64,000 nucleotides of DNA from Stenotrophomonas sp. ATCM1_4 (GCF_004348115.1 NZ_QPFB01000001.1:409878-473877); one strand, 5' to 3'; shown: positions 44,776 to 54,980, numbered from the stretch's first letter. Numbers and translations: made by a program. The notes: generated by a model not told the origin, from the letters alone.

Positions 44776-47124
44776 ATGAGCCAAGGGAAAGAAGGGCGCC
44801 CGCGCATCGCGCTGGGCCGTTCAACACCGCTGCTTGCGGTGCTGGTGCTGCTGTTGGCCGGCCTGTTCGGCTGGAGCGCGGTGAACCAGTGGCTGCAATC
44901 CGATACCGGCACGGCGCTGGAGCAGTCGCGTGACCAGGCGGTGGCGGGCGTACAGAAGGCGCTGGACGGGCAGACACGGCAGTTCGCCAGCCAGCTGCAG
45001 CTGGAACCGGTGAAGGCTGCCCTGGCCGGCGGCGACGCCCAGGCCAGCGCGCTGGCCATCCGCGACAAGTGGAACGGCGTCGAAGACGCCGTGGTGCTGG
45101 ATTCGACCCTGATGGAGGCCTACGCCGATCCGGCCGCCTTCGGCTATGCACGGCTGTCGCTGCTGGAACTGGCCCTGGCCGAAGGCAAGCCGGTGGCGCG
45201 CGTGGTGCGCGACGGCGGTGCGCCGCGGTTGGGCCTGGCCGCACCGGTGCGGCTGGGCGAGCGCGAGGCGGTGGTGTACATCCGCCAGCCGTTGAACCGC
45301 CTGACCTCGGTCTTCGACACGATCGACGCGCCGGGCAGTGCCTTCCTCGGCCTGCGCCAGGGCGGCTTCACCATCGTCGCCAAGGGCAACACCGGGCTGG
45401 GTGGTGGTGCCGATGCACTGGCCCGCCCGGTGGGCGAGACCGGCCTGCGCGTGGTGGCCGAACTGCCGGACATCGGTGAAGGCCCGATGGGGCTGGGCAT
45501 GGTCGCCTGCGCGGTGGTGGCGGTGCTGCTGCTGGCGCTGGCCGTGCTGATGCTGGTGGGGCGCAAGCGCCTGAAGCTGCCGGCCCTGCGCCGCACCACC
45601 GAAGTGGTCGACGACAACACGATGACCCTGCAGCAGGCGCTGGAGCAGGAACCCCTGCCGGTGGCCGCAGCCACCTCCGCGCGCGCCGCCGGCGAGGACG
45701 CGCCGGCGCGTCCGGAACCGGGCGCCGAGGCGGTGGTGCCGGGCATCTTCCGTGCCTACGACATCCGTGGCGTGGTCGGCACCGAGCTGACCGGCAACGT
45801 CGCCACCCTGATCGGCCAGGCCATCGGCAGCGAGATGCAGGCCCAGGGCCTGCGTGAGGTGGTGGTGGGCCGCGATGGCCGCCTGTCCGGGCCGGAGCTG
45901 GCCGATGGCCTGATCGAGGGCCTGCGCCGCGCCGGCTGCGATGTCATCGACATCGGCATGGCACCGACGCCGGTGGTCTACTTCGCCAGCTACCACCTGC
46001 GCGCGGGCAGCTGCGTGGCGGTGACCGGCAGCCACAACCCGCCGGACTACAACGGCTTCAAGATCGTCATCGGCGGGGAAACCCTGTCCGGTGACGCGAT
46101 CACCGCGCTGTACACGCGCATCCAGGAAGGCCAGCTCAAGCGTGCCGATGTGCCGGGCAACCTATCCGAGCGCGAGGTCATCAACGATTACGTGCAGCGC
46201 ATCGCCGATGACGTGCAGCTGGACCGCCCGCTCAAGGTGGTGGCCGACGCCGGCAACGGCGTGGCCGGCGCGGTCGCCCCGCAGCTGCTGGAGGCCATTG
46301 GTGCCGAGGTCATCCCGTTGTACTGCGACGTGGATAGCACCTTCCCCAACCACCACCCCGATCCGAGCGACCCGCACAACCTCGAGGACCTGGTGCAGAT
46401 GGTCAAGCGTTTCGACGCGGACCTCGGCGTAGCCTTCGACGGCGACGGCGACCGCCTGGGCGTGGTCACCCGCGAAGGCAAGGTGATCTTCGCCGACCGC
46501 CTGCTGATGCTGTTCGCCGCCGACGTGCTGATGCGCAACCCCGGCGCGATGGTGCTGTACGACGTCAAGTGCACCGGCAAGCTGGCCGACTGCATCCTGC
46601 GCAACGGCGGCAGCCCGATGATGTGGAAGACCGGGCATTCGCTGATGAAGGCGAAGATGCGGCAGACCGATGCCGAGCTGGCCGGCGAGATGAGCGGCCA
46701 CTTCTTCTTCAAGGAGCGCTGGTACGGTTTTGATGACGGCCTGTACTCGGCCGCGCGCCTGCTGGAGATCCTGGCCCAGCGCGAGGAATCGCCGGAGGAG
46801 GTGTTCGCCGAGCTGCCGGATGCGATCTCCACCCCGGAGCTGAAGGTGCCGGTGGAAGAGGGCACCCAGCATGCGCAGGTGGCGCTGTTCGTCGCTGCCG
46901 CGCAGTTGGAGGAATCCCCGTTCGCCGGTGCGCGGTTGTCCACCATCGACGGCCTGCGTGCCGACTTCAACGATGGCTGGGGCCTGGTGCGTGCTTCCAA
47001 CACCACGCCGGTGCTGGTGCTGCGCTTCGAAGGCGACAGCGAGGCGGCGCTGGAGCGGATCAAGGGCGTGTTCCGCACGCAGTTGCAGCAGATCCTGCCG
47101 GAAGGCACCGAACTGGGCTTCTGA
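44776..47124 (+). CDS. algC: phosphomannomutase/phosphoglucomutase with membrane-anchored N-terminal domain
   Basis: 782 residues. The C-terminal part (about 325-782) is a four-domain phosphohexomutase: the phosphoserine loop TGSHNPPDYNGFK, metal-binding DGDGDR and sugar loop GEMSGHFFF. It interconverts mannose/glucose 6- and 1-phosphates, feeding LPS and exopolysaccharide. The first 300 or so residues add a membrane helix near 16-38, a roughly 200-residue periplasmic-type domain and a second helix near 238-262. dut-algC order is known in Pseudomonas, whose AlgC can be predicted with a similar extension. ATG 44776 has AGGGG upstream. Confidence 0.9.
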   Translation: MSQGKEGRPRIALGRSTPLLAVLVLLLAGLFGWSAVNQWLQSDTGTALEQSRDQAVAGVQKALDGQTRQFASQLQLEPVKAALAGGDAQASALAIRDKWNGVEDAVVLDSTLMEAYADPAAFGYARLSLLELALAEGKPVARVVRDGGAPRLGLAAPVRLGEREAVVYIRQPLNRLTSVFDTIDAPGSAFLGLRQGGFTIVAKGNTGLGGGADALARPVGETGLRVVAELPDIGEGPMGLGMVACAVVAVLLLALAVLMLVGRKRLKLPALRRTTEVVDDNTMTLQQALEQEPLPVAAATSARAAGEDAPARPEPGAEAVVPGIFRAYDIRGVVGTELTGNVATLIGQAIGSEMQAQGLREVVVGRDGRLSGPELADGLIEGLRRAGCDVIDIGMAPTPVVYFASYHLRAGSCVAVTGSHNPPDYNGFKIVIGGETLSGDAITALYTRIQEGQLKRADVPGNLSEREVINDYVQRIADDVQLDRPLKVVADAGNGVAGAVAPQLLEAIGAEVIPLYCDVDSTFPNHHPDPSDPHNLEDLVQMVKRFDADLGVAFDGDGDRLGVVTREGKVIFADRLLMLFAADVLMRNPGAMVLYDVKCTGKLADCILRNGGSPMMWKTGHSLMKAKMRQTDAELAGEMSGHFFFKERWYGFDDGLYSAARLLEILAQREESPEEVFAELPDAISTPELKVPVEEGTQHAQVALFVAAAQLEESPFAGARLSTIDGLRADFNDGWGLVRASNTTPVLVLRFEGDSEAALERIKGVFRTQLQQILPEGTELGF

Positions 47125-47144
47125 CCGGACTGGTGTGTCGCCAC

Positions 47145-47177
47145 GAAGGCCGTCCGCGCGCTGTGCGGGCGGCCTTC
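47145..47177. terminator. bidirectional terminator-like stem between algC and kdpE
   Basis: GAAGGCCG-CCGC and GCGG-CGGCCTTC arms (47145-47157, 47165-47177) around a seven-base loop, followed on the plus strand by GCGTTT. It lies between the convergent algC and kdpE genes. Confidence 0.6.
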
Positions 47178-47183
47178 GCGTTT

Positions 47184-47209
47184 GCAGGAGCGCCCGAGGG
47201 CGCTCCTGC
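47184..47209. repeat. 12-bp-arm hairpin between algC and kdpE
   Basis: GCAGGAGCGCCC and GGGCGCTCCTGC, nearly without loop. It may be a REP-like intergenic unit helping to end transcription of kdpE. Confidence 0.6.
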
Positions 47210-47219
47210 CGGCGGCGGC

Positions 47220-47927
47220 TCACGCGCCGCCGAAGCGCAGGCCCACGCCCGGTTCGGTGAACAGGTAACGCGACTGCAACGCCGAGTCGCCCAGCTTGTG
47301 GCGCAGGCGGCCGACCAGAATGCGCAGGTAATGCGTGTCGTGCTTGTGAGTCGGGCCCCAGATTTCCTGCAGGATCTGCGGCTGCGTCACCACCCGCCCG
47401 CTGTTGCGCAACAGCAGCGCCAGCAGCGCGTACTCCTTGCGCGTCAACGCCACCGCTTCGCCGTCGATGCGCACCTCGCGGCGCGCCAGGTCGATGTGCA
47501 GGTGGCCATCGTCGAACACCGGCACCTGGCCTTCGCTGTCGGTGCTGCGGCTGCGCAGCAGGGCGCGCACGCGCGCCATCAGCTCCTGCGTGCCGAACGG
47601 CTTGGTGACGTAGTCGTTGGCACCGTTGTCCAGCGCCCGTACCTTCTCGGCCTCGCCGGCGCGCACGCTGAGCATGATCACCGGCACCTGGCTCCACTGC
47701 CGCAGTTCGGCCAGCACGTCGTGGCCCTCCATGTCGGGCAGGCCGATGTCCAGCACCACCAGGTCGGCGCCTTCGTTGGTCAGTTGCTGCAGGCCCTCGC
47801 TGCCGGTGGCGGCCTGGCTGACCGCGTAGCCCTGGGCGCGCAGCGAGATGTCGAGGAAGCGGCGGATCTGCACTTCATCGTCGATCACCAGCACGCGTGC
47901 CGGCGGAATGGCGGGAGCTTCAGCCAT
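47220..47927 (-). CDS. kdpE: KdpE response regulator
   Basis: 235 residues. An OmpR-type regulator: receiver domain with acidic VLVIDDEVQ, phospho-acceptor Asp in LVVLDIGLPD, the conserved Thr/Ser and Lys in MLSVRAGE and YVTKPF, and a C-terminal winged helix (LTRKEYALLALLLRNSGRVV, VGRLRHKLGD). It is phosphorylated by KdpD and switches on kdpFABC when K+ is limiting. The start overlaps the kdpD stop by eight bases. Confidence 0.96.
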   Translation of the reverse strand: MAEAPAIPPARVLVIDDEVQIRRFLDISLRAQGYAVSQAATGSEGLQQLTNEGADLVVLDIGLPDMEGHDVLAELRQWSQVPVIMLSVRAGEAEKVRALDNGANDYVTKPFGTQELMARVRALLRSRSTDSEGQVPVFDDGHLHIDLARREVRIDGEAVALTRKEYALLALLLRNSGRVVTQPQILQEIWGPTHKHDTHYLRILVGRLRHKLGDSALQSRYLFTEPGVGLRFGGA

Positions 47928-50580
47928 TGTCGGGCGCGGGGTCCGGTTGCGGGGTGAGCAGGGGCAGGGTCATGCGCACCAGCGTACCGCGTCCGTCGCG
48001 CCCCGGCAGCGCCTCGACCTGGCCGCCATGCGCGCCGATCATGCCCTGGCAGATGGTCAGGCCCAGGCCGGTGCCCTGGCGGCCGCGGTCACCGCGTTCC
48101 ACGCTGTAGAACATGTCGAAGATGCGCGTGCGCTCGGCATCGGGGATGCCCGGGCCTTCGTCGATCACCTCGATGCGCAGCGTGCTGTCCTGCTGGCGTG
48201 CACGCACCTGCACGGGAACGCCGGGCGGGGAGAACTTGGCGGCGTTCTCCATCACGTTGAACACCGCCTGCTCGACCAGCGCCGGATGCACCCAGATCGG
48301 TGCAAGGTCGGCCGGGATATCCAGGCTGAGCCGCACCTCGGGCTGGTAGCGCTGCAGGCGCCGCGCCGCCGAGCCGATCAGTTCGTCCACGCCGATCCAG
48401 TCGCGGTTGAGCTTCAGCCCGTCGTGGCCGAGCCGGGTCATGTCCAGCAGGTTCTGGATGTAGCGGTCCAGGCGCTCGCCCTCGACCACGATGGTGTCGA
48501 GCAACGCACGGCGATCGACCGCATCCATGGCCTCGGCGTAGTTGGACAGGCTGTCGGCCGAACCGATCATGGCCGCCAGCGGCGAGCGCAGGTCGTGCGA
48601 CACCGAGGACAGCAGCGCCGAGCGCAGGCGTTCGGTCTCGTTGTGCAGGTGGGCGGTTTCCAGCTCGGTGACCAGTTGGGTGCGCAGCGCGGCCTGGGCG
48701 ATGTCGTCGGCCATGGCCTCGGCCAGCTGCCGTTGTTCCGGTGCCAGGCGTGGGTGCTGCCGGCCGAACTGCAGGCCGGCCACGCCGATGGCCCGGCCTT
48801 CGCCGTCGAGCAGCGGCAGGAACCACCAGTCGGCGCCGGCCAGCGTGTCGGTGCAGCGGCCGGCCGGCTGGCCATGCCGCAGCGCCCAGTCGGCCGCGGC
48901 CAGGTCGGTGTCGCCGGGCGCGGCGCTGCCGCTGGTGCTGGTATCGCCAGCCAACCGCACCCAGGCCGGCGCATCCAGCGCCTGTTCCAGCGCAGCGCGC
49001 CCGGCGTGCGCGACCTGCGCGTTGTCGGCGGCACCGGCCAGCTGCCGGCCCAGCGCCTGGCGCAGCGTGGCGTGGCGGTTGGCCGCGCGCAGCGCCACCA
49101 CCTGCATGCGCAGCCGCGAGGCCAGGCGGCCGGCGACCAGCGCCGCGGCCAGGAACAGGAACACGGTGATCACGCCCTGGCGTGCACTGATGGCGAAGGT
49201 GAAGCGCGGGGCGATGAAGAAGAAGTTGTAGGCTAGGAAGCACAGCGTCGCGGCCAGTACCGCCGCGCTCATGCGCGTGCGTGCGGCGACCAGCACCACC
49301 GCGACGATGAACACCATCGCCAGGTCGCTCAGGCCGATCCAGCGTTCGCCCAGCCACGCCGCGATGCAGGCCACGGCAGTGGCCAGCACCGCCAGCCCGG
49401 CGTCCTTGGCCCAGCTTCCGGTATCCAGCGACAGCCCCACCCGGCGTGCGCGGGCGCGGGCCTGCGGGGTGCTGATGATGGTGATCTCGTAATGCGCGCC
49501 GCGTTGGATCAGCTGTTGGGTCAGGGTCTGGTTGAACAGCCGCGCCAGCGGTCGTTCGCGGGTGCGGCCCAGCACCAGCGAGGACACCGCGTTGTGCGCG
49601 GCGTAGTCAAGCAGCGCGTCGGCGATGCCGGGCCCGTGCAGCAGTTCGGCTTCACCGCCAAGGCGGCGCGCCAGCGCGAAGGCGGCATCGATCTCGCGGC
49701 CGGTGGCTTCGTCCTGGCGCCGGTGCTGCACGGTCACCACCGTCCACGGCGCATCGCGGCGCTCGGCGATGCGCCGCGCGACGCGCACCAGGTATTCGCT
49801 CTGGCCGCCGCCGTCGATGGCCACCAGCACCCGTCGCCGCAGCGGCAGGTTGCCTTCGCCACGCGCGGCGCGGGTCTCGCGCAGGCTGCTGTCCACGCGG
49901 TCGGCGGCCTCCTGCATCGCCAGTTCGCGCAGCGCGGTGAGGTTGGCCGGCGAGAAGAACGCCTGCAGTGCCTGCGCGGCCTGTTCGGGCACGTAGACCT
50001 TGCCCTGCTGCAGGCGCTCGATCAGCTCGCGCGGCGGCAGGTCGACCAGCACGATGTCGTGCAGGCGGTCGAACACCCCGTCGGGCACGGTTTCGCTGAC
50101 GCGCACGCCGGTGATGCGCATCACCACGTCGTTGAGGCTTTCCAGGTGCTGGATGTTGAGGGTGGTCCAGACGTCGATGCCGGCGTCGAGCAGCTCCATC
50201 ACATCCTGCCAGCGCCGCTCGTGGCGGCTGCCGGGGGCGTTGCGGTGGGCCAGCTCGTCGACCAGCACCAGCGCCGGGTGCCGGGCGAGCACCGCGTCCA
50301 GGTCCATCTCCTGCAACCGATGGCCGTGGTAGTCCACCTGTTGCAGCGGAATGATCGGCAGGCCGTCCAGCAGCGCGGCGGTATCGCCGCGGCCGTGCGT
50401 CTCGACCAGCCCCACGGCCACGTCGACGCCGCGCCGCAGTTGTTCCTGGGCGCGGGTGAGCATGCGGAAGGTCTTGCCGACGCCGGGGGCGGCGCCGAGG
50501 AAGACCGTCAGCTTGCCGCCGGCATCGCGTTGCAGGCCTTCCACCAGTGCGTCGGCCTGGCGGCTGCGGGTGTCGTTCAT
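47920..50580 (-). CDS. kdpD: KdpD sensor histidine kinase
   Basis: 886 residues. It senses K+/osmotic stress. The order is: N-terminal KdpD domain with Walker-like GAAPGVGKT (about 28-36), a universal-stress-like domain near 250-365, four membrane helices (about 400-495), a GAF-like region, a histidine kinase with H-box SSVSHDLRSPLA and ATP-binding N, G1 and G2 boxes (NVMENAAKF, DEGPGIP, GTGLGL). ATG 50580 gives MNDTRSRQA. It lies 36 bases after kdpC. Confidence 0.96.
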   Translation of the reverse strand: MNDTRSRQADALVEGLQRDAGGKLTVFLGAAPGVGKTFRMLTRAQEQLRRGVDVAVGLVETHGRGDTAALLDGLPIIPLQQVDYHGHRLQEMDLDAVLARHPALVLVDELAHRNAPGSRHERRWQDVMELLDAGIDVWTTLNIQHLESLNDVVMRITGVRVSETVPDGVFDRLHDIVLVDLPPRELIERLQQGKVYVPEQAAQALQAFFSPANLTALRELAMQEAADRVDSSLRETRAARGEGNLPLRRRVLVAIDGGGQSEYLVRVARRIAERRDAPWTVVTVQHRRQDEATGREIDAAFALARRLGGEAELLHGPGIADALLDYAAHNAVSSLVLGRTRERPLARLFNQTLTQQLIQRGAHYEITIISTPQARARARRVGLSLDTGSWAKDAGLAVLATAVACIAAWLGERWIGLSDLAMVFIVAVVLVAARTRMSAAVLAATLCFLAYNFFFIAPRFTFAISARQGVITVFLFLAAALVAGRLASRLRMQVVALRAANRHATLRQALGRQLAGAADNAQVAHAGRAALEQALDAPAWVRLAGDTSTSGSAAPGDTDLAAADWALRHGQPAGRCTDTLAGADWWFLPLLDGEGRAIGVAGLQFGRQHPRLAPEQRQLAEAMADDIAQAALRTQLVTELETAHLHNETERLRSALLSSVSHDLRSPLAAMIGSADSLSNYAEAMDAVDRRALLDTIVVEGERLDRYIQNLLDMTRLGHDGLKLNRDWIGVDELIGSAARRLQRYQPEVRLSLDIPADLAPIWVHPALVEQAVFNVMENAAKFSPPGVPVQVRARQQDSTLRIEVIDEGPGIPDAERTRIFDMFYSVERGDRGRQGTGLGLTICQGMIGAHGGQVEALPGRDGRGTLVRMTLPLLTPQPDPAPDNG

Positions 50581-50616
50581 GGCCGCGATTGTGCGCCGTT
50601 GCCGGTCGCGCATGCA

Positions 50617-51207
50617 TCACGGGGCATGCATGGCCTCGTCCAGCCTGCGGTTGAGCGCGACCACGTTGATCCGTGGTTGGCCAAACACGCCCCATTGACG
50701 GCCCTGCACCTGCGCCTCCACCACTGCCTGCACGCGTTCGACCGGCCAGCCGCGTGCCCGTGCGACGCGGGCCACCTGCACCTGCACGGCGGCCGGCGAC
50801 AGCTCCGGGTCCAGGCCGCTGCCGGACTGGGTGGCCAGTTCACCCGGCACCTTCGCCGGGTCGATGTTCTCGCGGGTCGCGATGGCGGCGGTGGCATCCG
50901 CCACGCGTTTGGCCAGGTCCGGGTTGCTGCGCGCCAGGTTGCTGCCGGCAGCGGCCATCGGATCGTAGTTGGCCGCCGATGGACGTGCCTGGAAGTAGCC
51001 ATCGCCCTTGAACGGCTGCGCGACCAGCAACGAAGCGCGCACCGTGCCATCGCCATCACGCAGCAGGCTGCCATCGGCCTGGGCGGGGAACAGCACGCCG
51101 GCGATGCCGGTGGCGACGATGGCATAGACCAGCCCGGTGCCGATCAGGCCGAACAGCGACAGGCCGATGGCCGGGCGCCAGAGGAGAGTGGAAGTCGTGG
51201 GTTTCAT
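50617..51207 (-). CDS. kdpC: KdpC subunit of the K+-transporting ATPase
   Basis: 196 residues. A single N-terminal membrane helix (about 10-37) and a periplasmic domain with the motifs FPAQADGSL, YFQARPSAANYDPMAAAGSNL and ARARGWPVERVQ. KdpC assembles and raises ATP affinity of the KdpFABC complex. Its start overlaps the kdpB stop by four bases. Confidence 0.95.
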   Translation of the reverse strand: MKPTTSTLLWRPAIGLSLFGLIGTGLVYAIVATGIAGVLFPAQADGSLLRDGDGTVRASLLVAQPFKGDGYFQARPSAANYDPMAAAGSNLARSNPDLAKRVADATAAIATRENIDPAKVPGELATQSGSGLDPELSPAAVQVQVARVARARGWPVERVQAVVEAQVQGRQWGVFGQPRINVVALNRRLDEAMHAP

Positions 51208-53252
51208 GCGCCGAACACCATGGCAAGAAGAAGGTCGATGGCCTTGATGGCCGCAAAGGGAAGCAGCACGCCGCCCAGCCCGTATACCAGCATGTTCCGG
51301 CGCAGCAGCGCGGTGGCGGTGGCCGGGCGGAAGCGCACCCCGCGCAGCGCCAGCGGGATCAACGCCGGGATCACCAGCGCGTTGAAGATCAGCGCGGCCA
51401 GCACCGCGTTGCGCGGGCTGGACAGCTGCATCACGTCCAGCGCGTGCATCGAGGGAATGGCGGCCACGAACAGCGCCGGCAGGATCGCGAAGTACTTGGA
51501 CACGTCGTTGGCCAGCGAGAAGGTGGTCAGCGCGCCGCGCGTGATCAGCTGCTGCTTGCCCACTTCCACCACCGCCAGCAGCTTGGCCGGGTCCGAGTCC
51601 AGGTCGACCATGTTGCCGGCCTCCTTGGCCGCCTGCGTGCCGGAGTTCATCGCCAGGCCGATGTCGGCCTGCGCCAGTGCCGGCGCATCGTTGGTGCCGT
51701 CGCCGACCATCGCCACCAGCCGGCCGCCGGCCTGCTCGCTGCGGATGCGCGCCAGCTTGTCCTCGGGCCGGGCCTGGGCGATGTAGTCGTCCACGCCGGC
51801 CTCGGCGGCGATGGCCGCGGCGGTCAGCGGGTTGTCGCCGGTGATCATCACCGTGCGGATGCCCATCGCGCGCAGCTGCGCGAACTTCTCGCGCATGCCG
51901 TGCTTGACCACGTCGGCCAGCTCCACCACGCCGAGCACATGCCGGCCTTCGCTGACCACCAGCGGCGTGGCGCCGCCGCGCGCGACCTGGTCCACGCGCG
52001 CCTGCAGCTCGTTGGGCACGTTGCCGCCCAACGCGAGGACATGCGCGGTGATCGCGTCAGCCGCGCCCTTGCGGATGCTGCGGCCGCCGGCCAGGTCCAC
52101 GCCGGACATGCGGGTCTGCGCGGAGAAGGCCAGGTAGTCGGCCGTCTCCGGTTCAGCGGTGGCGCAGCCCTGCTCGCGCGCCAACCGCACGATGGACTTG
52201 CCTTCCGGGGTCGGGTCGGCCAGCGAGGACAGCAGCGCCGCCTCGCGCAGCTGGTCGCCGTTGATGCCGGCCAGCGCGTGGAAGGCCGATGCCTGGCGGT
52301 CGCCGTAGGTGATGGTGCCGGTTTTGTCGAGCAGCAGCACGTCCACGTCGCCGGCCACCTCCACCGCCTTGCCGGACTTGGCCAGCACGTTGGCCTGCAA
52401 CGCGCGGTTCATGCCGGCGATGCCGATGGCCGGCAGCAGGCCGCCGATGGTGGTCGGGATCAGGCACACCAGCAATGCAATCAGCAGCAGCGGGTCCAGC
52501 GTCACGCCAACGAAACCGGCGATGGCCGGCAACGTCGCCACCACCACCAGGAAGGTCAGCGACATCGCCGCCAGCAGCAGCGTCAGGGCGATCTCGTTGG
52601 GCGTCTTCTGGCGGTTGGCGCCTTCCACCAGCGCGATCATGCGGTCCAGGAAGCTGTGGCCGGGCTCGGCGGTGACGCGCACCACGATCTCGTCGGACAG
52701 CACCTTGGTGCCACCGATCACGCCGGAACGGTCGGTGTTGGCCTCGCGCAGCACCGGGGCCGATTCGCCGGTGACGGCGGCCTCGTTGATGGTGGCCAGG
52801 CCGCGCACGATCTCGCCATCGGCCGGCACGAACTCGCCGGCGCTGATGATCACCAGGTCACCCGGGCGCAGTTCGGCGGCAGCGACCTTGTCCTCGCCTG
52901 CACCGGCCAGCGCGGTGGCCAGGCGGCGCGCGACCAGGTCCTGGCGTGCGCGCCGCAGCGACGCGGCCTGGCCCCGGCCACGCGCCTCGGCGACGGCTTC
53001 GGCGAAATTGCCGAACAGCACCGTCACCAGCAGGATCGCGGTGACGGCCAGGCCAAAGCCCAGCGGTGCATTGCCGCTGAGGGTGAGCAGCAAGGCCAGC
53101 AGCGTGCCGGCCATGACGATGGCCATCACCGGGTTGTGCAGCAGGTGGGCCGGGGCGAGCTTGCGCACCGATTCCAGCAGTGCCCGCCGCCAGCCGGCGG
53201 CATCGAGCAGGGCGGGGCGGCGTACGCCGGCATGTGGAACAGAAGCATTCAT
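51204..53252 (-). CDS. kdpB: KdpB P-type ATPase subunit
   Basis: 682 residues. The ATP-hydrolysing subunit of the K+ pump. P-type motifs are present: phosphorylation site DKTGT (Asp309), TGES at about 161-164, and GDGTNDAPAL. Membrane helices lie before and after the cytoplasmic loops. ATG 53252 gives MNASVPHAG. It lies five bases after kdpA. Confidence 0.97.
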   Translation of the reverse strand: MNASVPHAGVRRPALLDAAGWRRALLESVRKLAPAHLLHNPVMAIVMAGTLLALLLTLSGNAPLGFGLAVTAILLVTVLFGNFAEAVAEARGRGQAASLRRARQDLVARRLATALAGAGEDKVAAAELRPGDLVIISAGEFVPADGEIVRGLATINEAAVTGESAPVLREANTDRSGVIGGTKVLSDEIVVRVTAEPGHSFLDRMIALVEGANRQKTPNEIALTLLLAAMSLTFLVVVATLPAIAGFVGVTLDPLLLIALLVCLIPTTIGGLLPAIGIAGMNRALQANVLAKSGKAVEVAGDVDVLLLDKTGTITYGDRQASAFHALAGINGDQLREAALLSSLADPTPEGKSIVRLAREQGCATAEPETADYLAFSAQTRMSGVDLAGGRSIRKGAADAITAHVLALGGNVPNELQARVDQVARGGATPLVVSEGRHVLGVVELADVVKHGMREKFAQLRAMGIRTVMITGDNPLTAAAIAAEAGVDDYIAQARPEDKLARIRSEQAGGRLVAMVGDGTNDAPALAQADIGLAMNSGTQAAKEAGNMVDLDSDPAKLLAVVEVGKQQLITRGALTTFSLANDVSKYFAILPALFVAAIPSMHALDVMQLSSPRNAVLAALIFNALVIPALIPLALRGVRFRPATATALLRRNMLVYGLGGVLLPFAAIKAIDLLLAMVFGA

Positions 53253-53257
53253 GGGGA

Positions 53258-54970
53258 TCAGGCTCCCTGCAGTGCCAGGCTCAGGTGGTCGGCCACCGGG
53301 CCGAGGACCAATGCCGGCATGAACTGCAGCACGGTGAGGATGACGATCACGCAGACCAGGGTCAGCGCGAAGGTCGGGGTTTCGATCTGCAGGCTGCCCG
53401 CGCTCTGCGGGGCCTGCCGCTTGGCCGCCAGTTGGCAGGCGATGACCAGCGGAATGATCAGCACGGGGAAACGGCCCAGGGCCAGCACCAGCGCGCAGCT
53501 CAGGTTCCACCACAGGGTGTTGTCGGCCAGCCCCTCAAACCCCGAGCCGTTGTTGGCATAGGCGGAGGTGAACTCATAGAACACCTGGCTGATGCCGTGG
53601 AAGCCGGGGTTGGAGGTGCCGGCCAGGCCGGGCAGGGCCAGCGTCAGTGCGGTCAGGCCGAGCAGGGTGATCGGCTGCAACAGCACAAGCACCGCCAGCA
53701 GTCGCACCTGCGGGGTTTCCAGCTTGCGGCCGAACAGTTCCGGCGTACGCCCGGTCATCAGCCCGGCCAGGAACACCGCCATCAGGATGTAGACCAGGAA
53801 CTGCTGCAACCCGCAGCCAATGCCGCCCCAGATCGCGCTGACCAGCATGTTGACCAGCGATACCAGGCCGGTCAGGGGGCTCATCGAGTCCTGCATGCCG
53901 TTGACCGAGCCGTTCTGCACCTGGGTGGTGAGCGTGGCCCACAGCGCGGTGCCATCCGCGCCGAAGCGGGTTTCCTTGCCCTCCATCAGCAGTGCGCTGG
54001 CGGCGGTGGCGCTGTGGCCCTCGGACCACAGGCTGGCGAAGGTGGACAGCAGCGACATGCCGAGCATGCAGCCGAACACCAGTGCCGCGAACTTCCAGCG
54101 CCCGGTGAAACGGCCGATCATGAAGATGATCGCGATCGGGATCAGCACAATGCCGACCAGTTCCAGTGCATTGGACAGCGGCGTCGGGTTCTCCAGCGGC
54201 ACGCTGCTGTTGGGGCCGTACCAGCCGCCCCCGTTGGCACCCAACTGCTTGGCCGCCACCATCGCGGCCACCGGGCCCAGCGGGATCTTCTGCGTCGCCA
54301 TGCCGGCGCTGGCATCGATCGGCGTGGCCTGCGGGCCCGCGGCCAGGGTGGACGGCACGCCCTGCCAGGTCAGCAGCAGCGCCCACAGCAGGCACAGCGG
54401 CAACAGGAAGCGCAGGCACAGGCGCACCACGTCGGCGTAGTAATTGCCGACGGTGACGCGTACCGGCGTATGGGTGTCGGCGGTGGTGGCCGCCGGTGCC
54501 TTGGCGAACAACGCACGCAGCGTGGCCACCGCCAGCGCCAGGCCCATCATCGGCGTGATCACCTGCAGGCCGGTGATGCCGGTCATCTGCGACAGGTAGG
54601 ACAGCTGTGCCTGGCCGCTGTAGTGCTGCTGGTTGGTGTTGGTCAGGAACGACACCATCGTGTGCAGCGCGGTGTCCCAGCGCAGGTTGGGGATGTTGTC
54701 CGGGTTGAACGGCAGCCAGGCCTGGGTCATGAACACCGCCTGGGTCAGCACGGCCAGCACCAGGTTGCTGATCAGGAAGGCGAGCACGTAGCCACGCCAG
54801 GACATGGAATGGGCCGGGTCCACGCCGAGCACGCGGTACAGCGGCTTCTCGATCCAGTGGAACAGGATGTCGATGCGCATGGGCGTGCCGCGCATCAGCC
54901 GCGCCAGGTACAGCCCCAACGGCCAGGCCAGCGCGATGCCGGCCAACAGGATGACAAGGGTTTCGGTCAT
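53258..54970 (-). CDS. kdpA: KdpA K+-binding and translocating subunit
   Basis: 570 residues, about ten membrane helices. Selectivity-filter segments typical of KdpA appear: TNTNQQHYSG, ANGGGWYGPNSSVP, NGSVNGMQDS and ANNGSGFEG. It imports K+ with micromolar affinity using KdpB's ATP cycle. It starts 10 bases after kdpF. Confidence 0.97.
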   Translation of the reverse strand: MTETLVILLAGIALAWPLGLYLARLMRGTPMRIDILFHWIEKPLYRVLGVDPAHSMSWRGYVLAFLISNLVLAVLTQAVFMTQAWLPFNPDNIPNLRWDTALHTMVSFLTNTNQQHYSGQAQLSYLSQMTGITGLQVITPMMGLALAVATLRALFAKAPAATTADTHTPVRVTVGNYYADVVRLCLRFLLPLCLLWALLLTWQGVPSTLAAGPQATPIDASAGMATQKIPLGPVAAMVAAKQLGANGGGWYGPNSSVPLENPTPLSNALELVGIVLIPIAIIFMIGRFTGRWKFAALVFGCMLGMSLLSTFASLWSEGHSATAASALLMEGKETRFGADGTALWATLTTQVQNGSVNGMQDSMSPLTGLVSLVNMLVSAIWGGIGCGLQQFLVYILMAVFLAGLMTGRTPELFGRKLETPQVRLLAVLVLLQPITLLGLTALTLALPGLAGTSNPGFHGISQVFYEFTSAYANNGSGFEGLADNTLWWNLSCALVLALGRFPVLIIPLVIACQLAAKRQAPQSAGSLQIETPTFALTLVCVIVILTVLQFMPALVLGPVADHLSLALQGA

Positions 54971-54980
54971 GGCGCGGTCC

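Noticed and set aside
47920..50580. Frameshift in kdpD
   Set aside because: The frame is open for the full 886 residues with all kinase motifs in order, so no break is supported.
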